From assembly GCA_964394665.1 (NCBI GenBank), contig CAYMYN010000016.1, positions 39,653 through 103,652 of the forward strand: DNA of 64,000 bases, written 5' to 3'. Made by a program: the position numbers and the translations under genes. Origin of the DNA: CAYMYN01 sp964394665. Lineage in GTDB: Bacteria; Planctomycetota; UBA1135; GCA-002686595. Positions within the stretch are counted from its first letter, which is position 1. Each line of letters begins with the position of its first letter. Below, piece by piece: positions 63,866 to 64,000 of the stretch. A model generated the notes under the pieces. That model made no database searches. It was given only the letters and a program-made list of their open reading frames with translations, and was not told where the DNA came from.

Positions 63866-63879
63866 CCCCGCGCTACCCT
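63850..63879 (+). promoter_or_regulatory. Putative promoter for tRNA-Gly
   Basis: TTGCGG (63850-63855) and TACCCT (63874-63879) are 18 bases apart, ending 35 bases before the tRNA. The -35 falls inside the loop of the preceding terminator hairpin, so the call is tentative. Confidence 0.35.
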
Positions 63880-63914
63880 TCCCGGCCATGACGGGGCTGC
63901 TGCGGGCAGCCCGG

Positions 63915-63990
63915 GCGGGCGTAACTCAGTTGGTAGAGTGTCAGCTTCCCAAGCTGAATGTCGAGGGTTCGAGTCCCTTCGCCCGCTCCA
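63915..63990 (+). tRNA. tRNA-Gly (anticodon CCC)
   Basis: A full cloverleaf of 76 bases ending in encoded CCA. The acceptor stem pairs GCGGGCG with CGCCCGC. The anticodon stem CAGCT/AGCTG closes the loop TTCCCAA, so the anticodon is CCC and it reads GGG. The TTCGAGTC T-loop and an 11-base D-arm fit. It lies in plus orientation after the methyltransferase gene and is intact within the window. Confidence 0.95.
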
Positions 63991-64000
63991 CTTCAAACCT

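Noticed and set aside
63529..63996. Minus-strand frame covering tRNA-Gly and giving a RRDSNPRHSAWEAD-like start
   Set aside because: It is the reverse of the tRNA and of the methyltransferase gene; such translations are familiar artefacts of tRNA antisense.

Overview
The window is a very G+C-rich (about 70% by eye) bacterial chromosome segment with densely packed genes, many 1-4 bp stop/start overlaps, frequent GTG or TTG starts and few strong Shine-Dalgarno sites. An ECF sigma factor fused to carboxypeptidase-regulatory-like repeats, a Ser/Thr kinase with TPRs, an SucA/SucB-fused oxoglutarate enzyme, sugar isomerase/Gfo-Idh-MocA clusters and a sulfatase-fold lipoprotein fit a high-GC Planctomycetota lineage best. 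No rRNA or phylogenetic marker is present, so this assignment is inference. I see no insertion sequence, prophage or CRISPR array; this is core chromosome with some accessory genes.

Layout. 0-5.5 kb: sugar metabolism (two TIM-barrel isomerases, an MFS transporter, a Gfo/Idh/MocA oxidoreductase). 5.6-10.5 kb: the sigma-TM-repeat fusion, a small basic protein and a second ECF sigma factor. 10.5-19.4 kb: housekeeping genes (purB with a secreted nuclease/phosphatase, nadC with an anti-sigma-like kinase and VanZ, a ComEA-like HhH protein, a MinD/FlhG ATPase, ruvC, ispD-ispF). 19.5-24.4 kb: an envelope module with two divergent parvulin-like proteins, a HEAT protein and a degenerate metallopeptidase. 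24.8-31.1 kb: two tandem radical SAM paralogues, an ATP-grasp enzyme, a SenB-type glycosyltransferase with an in-frame UGA at codon 4, a class I amidotransferase and an Rrf2 regulator.

31.2-42.8 kb is one complete phosphate-starvation locus on the minus strand: phoB-phoR, an OprP-type porin, phoU, pstS, pstC, pstA and pstB. PstC and PstA both carry large extra domains. Three sites upstream of phoB, the porin and pstS hold three 7-bp repeats phased exactly 11 bp apart, which I read as PHO boxes, and a hairpin lies between pstS and pstC.

43-64 kb: a Rieske oxygenase, the fused oxoglutarate enzyme Kgd, the three-gene transhydrogenase (pntAa-pntAb-pntB), a kinase-TPR protein, an exonuclease-WYL fusion overlapping typA/bipA, a histone-H1-like winged-helix protein, a Thr-nucleophile sulfatase-fold lipoprotein, a fatty-acid desaturase with a VOC protein, a Gly-rich RRM protein, an orphan DNA methyltransferase and tRNA-Gly(CCC).

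The leading candidates for something undescribed are the in-frame UGA in the SenB homologue (28868-28910), the 11-bp-phased PHO boxes with the remodelled Pst permease, and the membrane-anchored sigma factor fusion.
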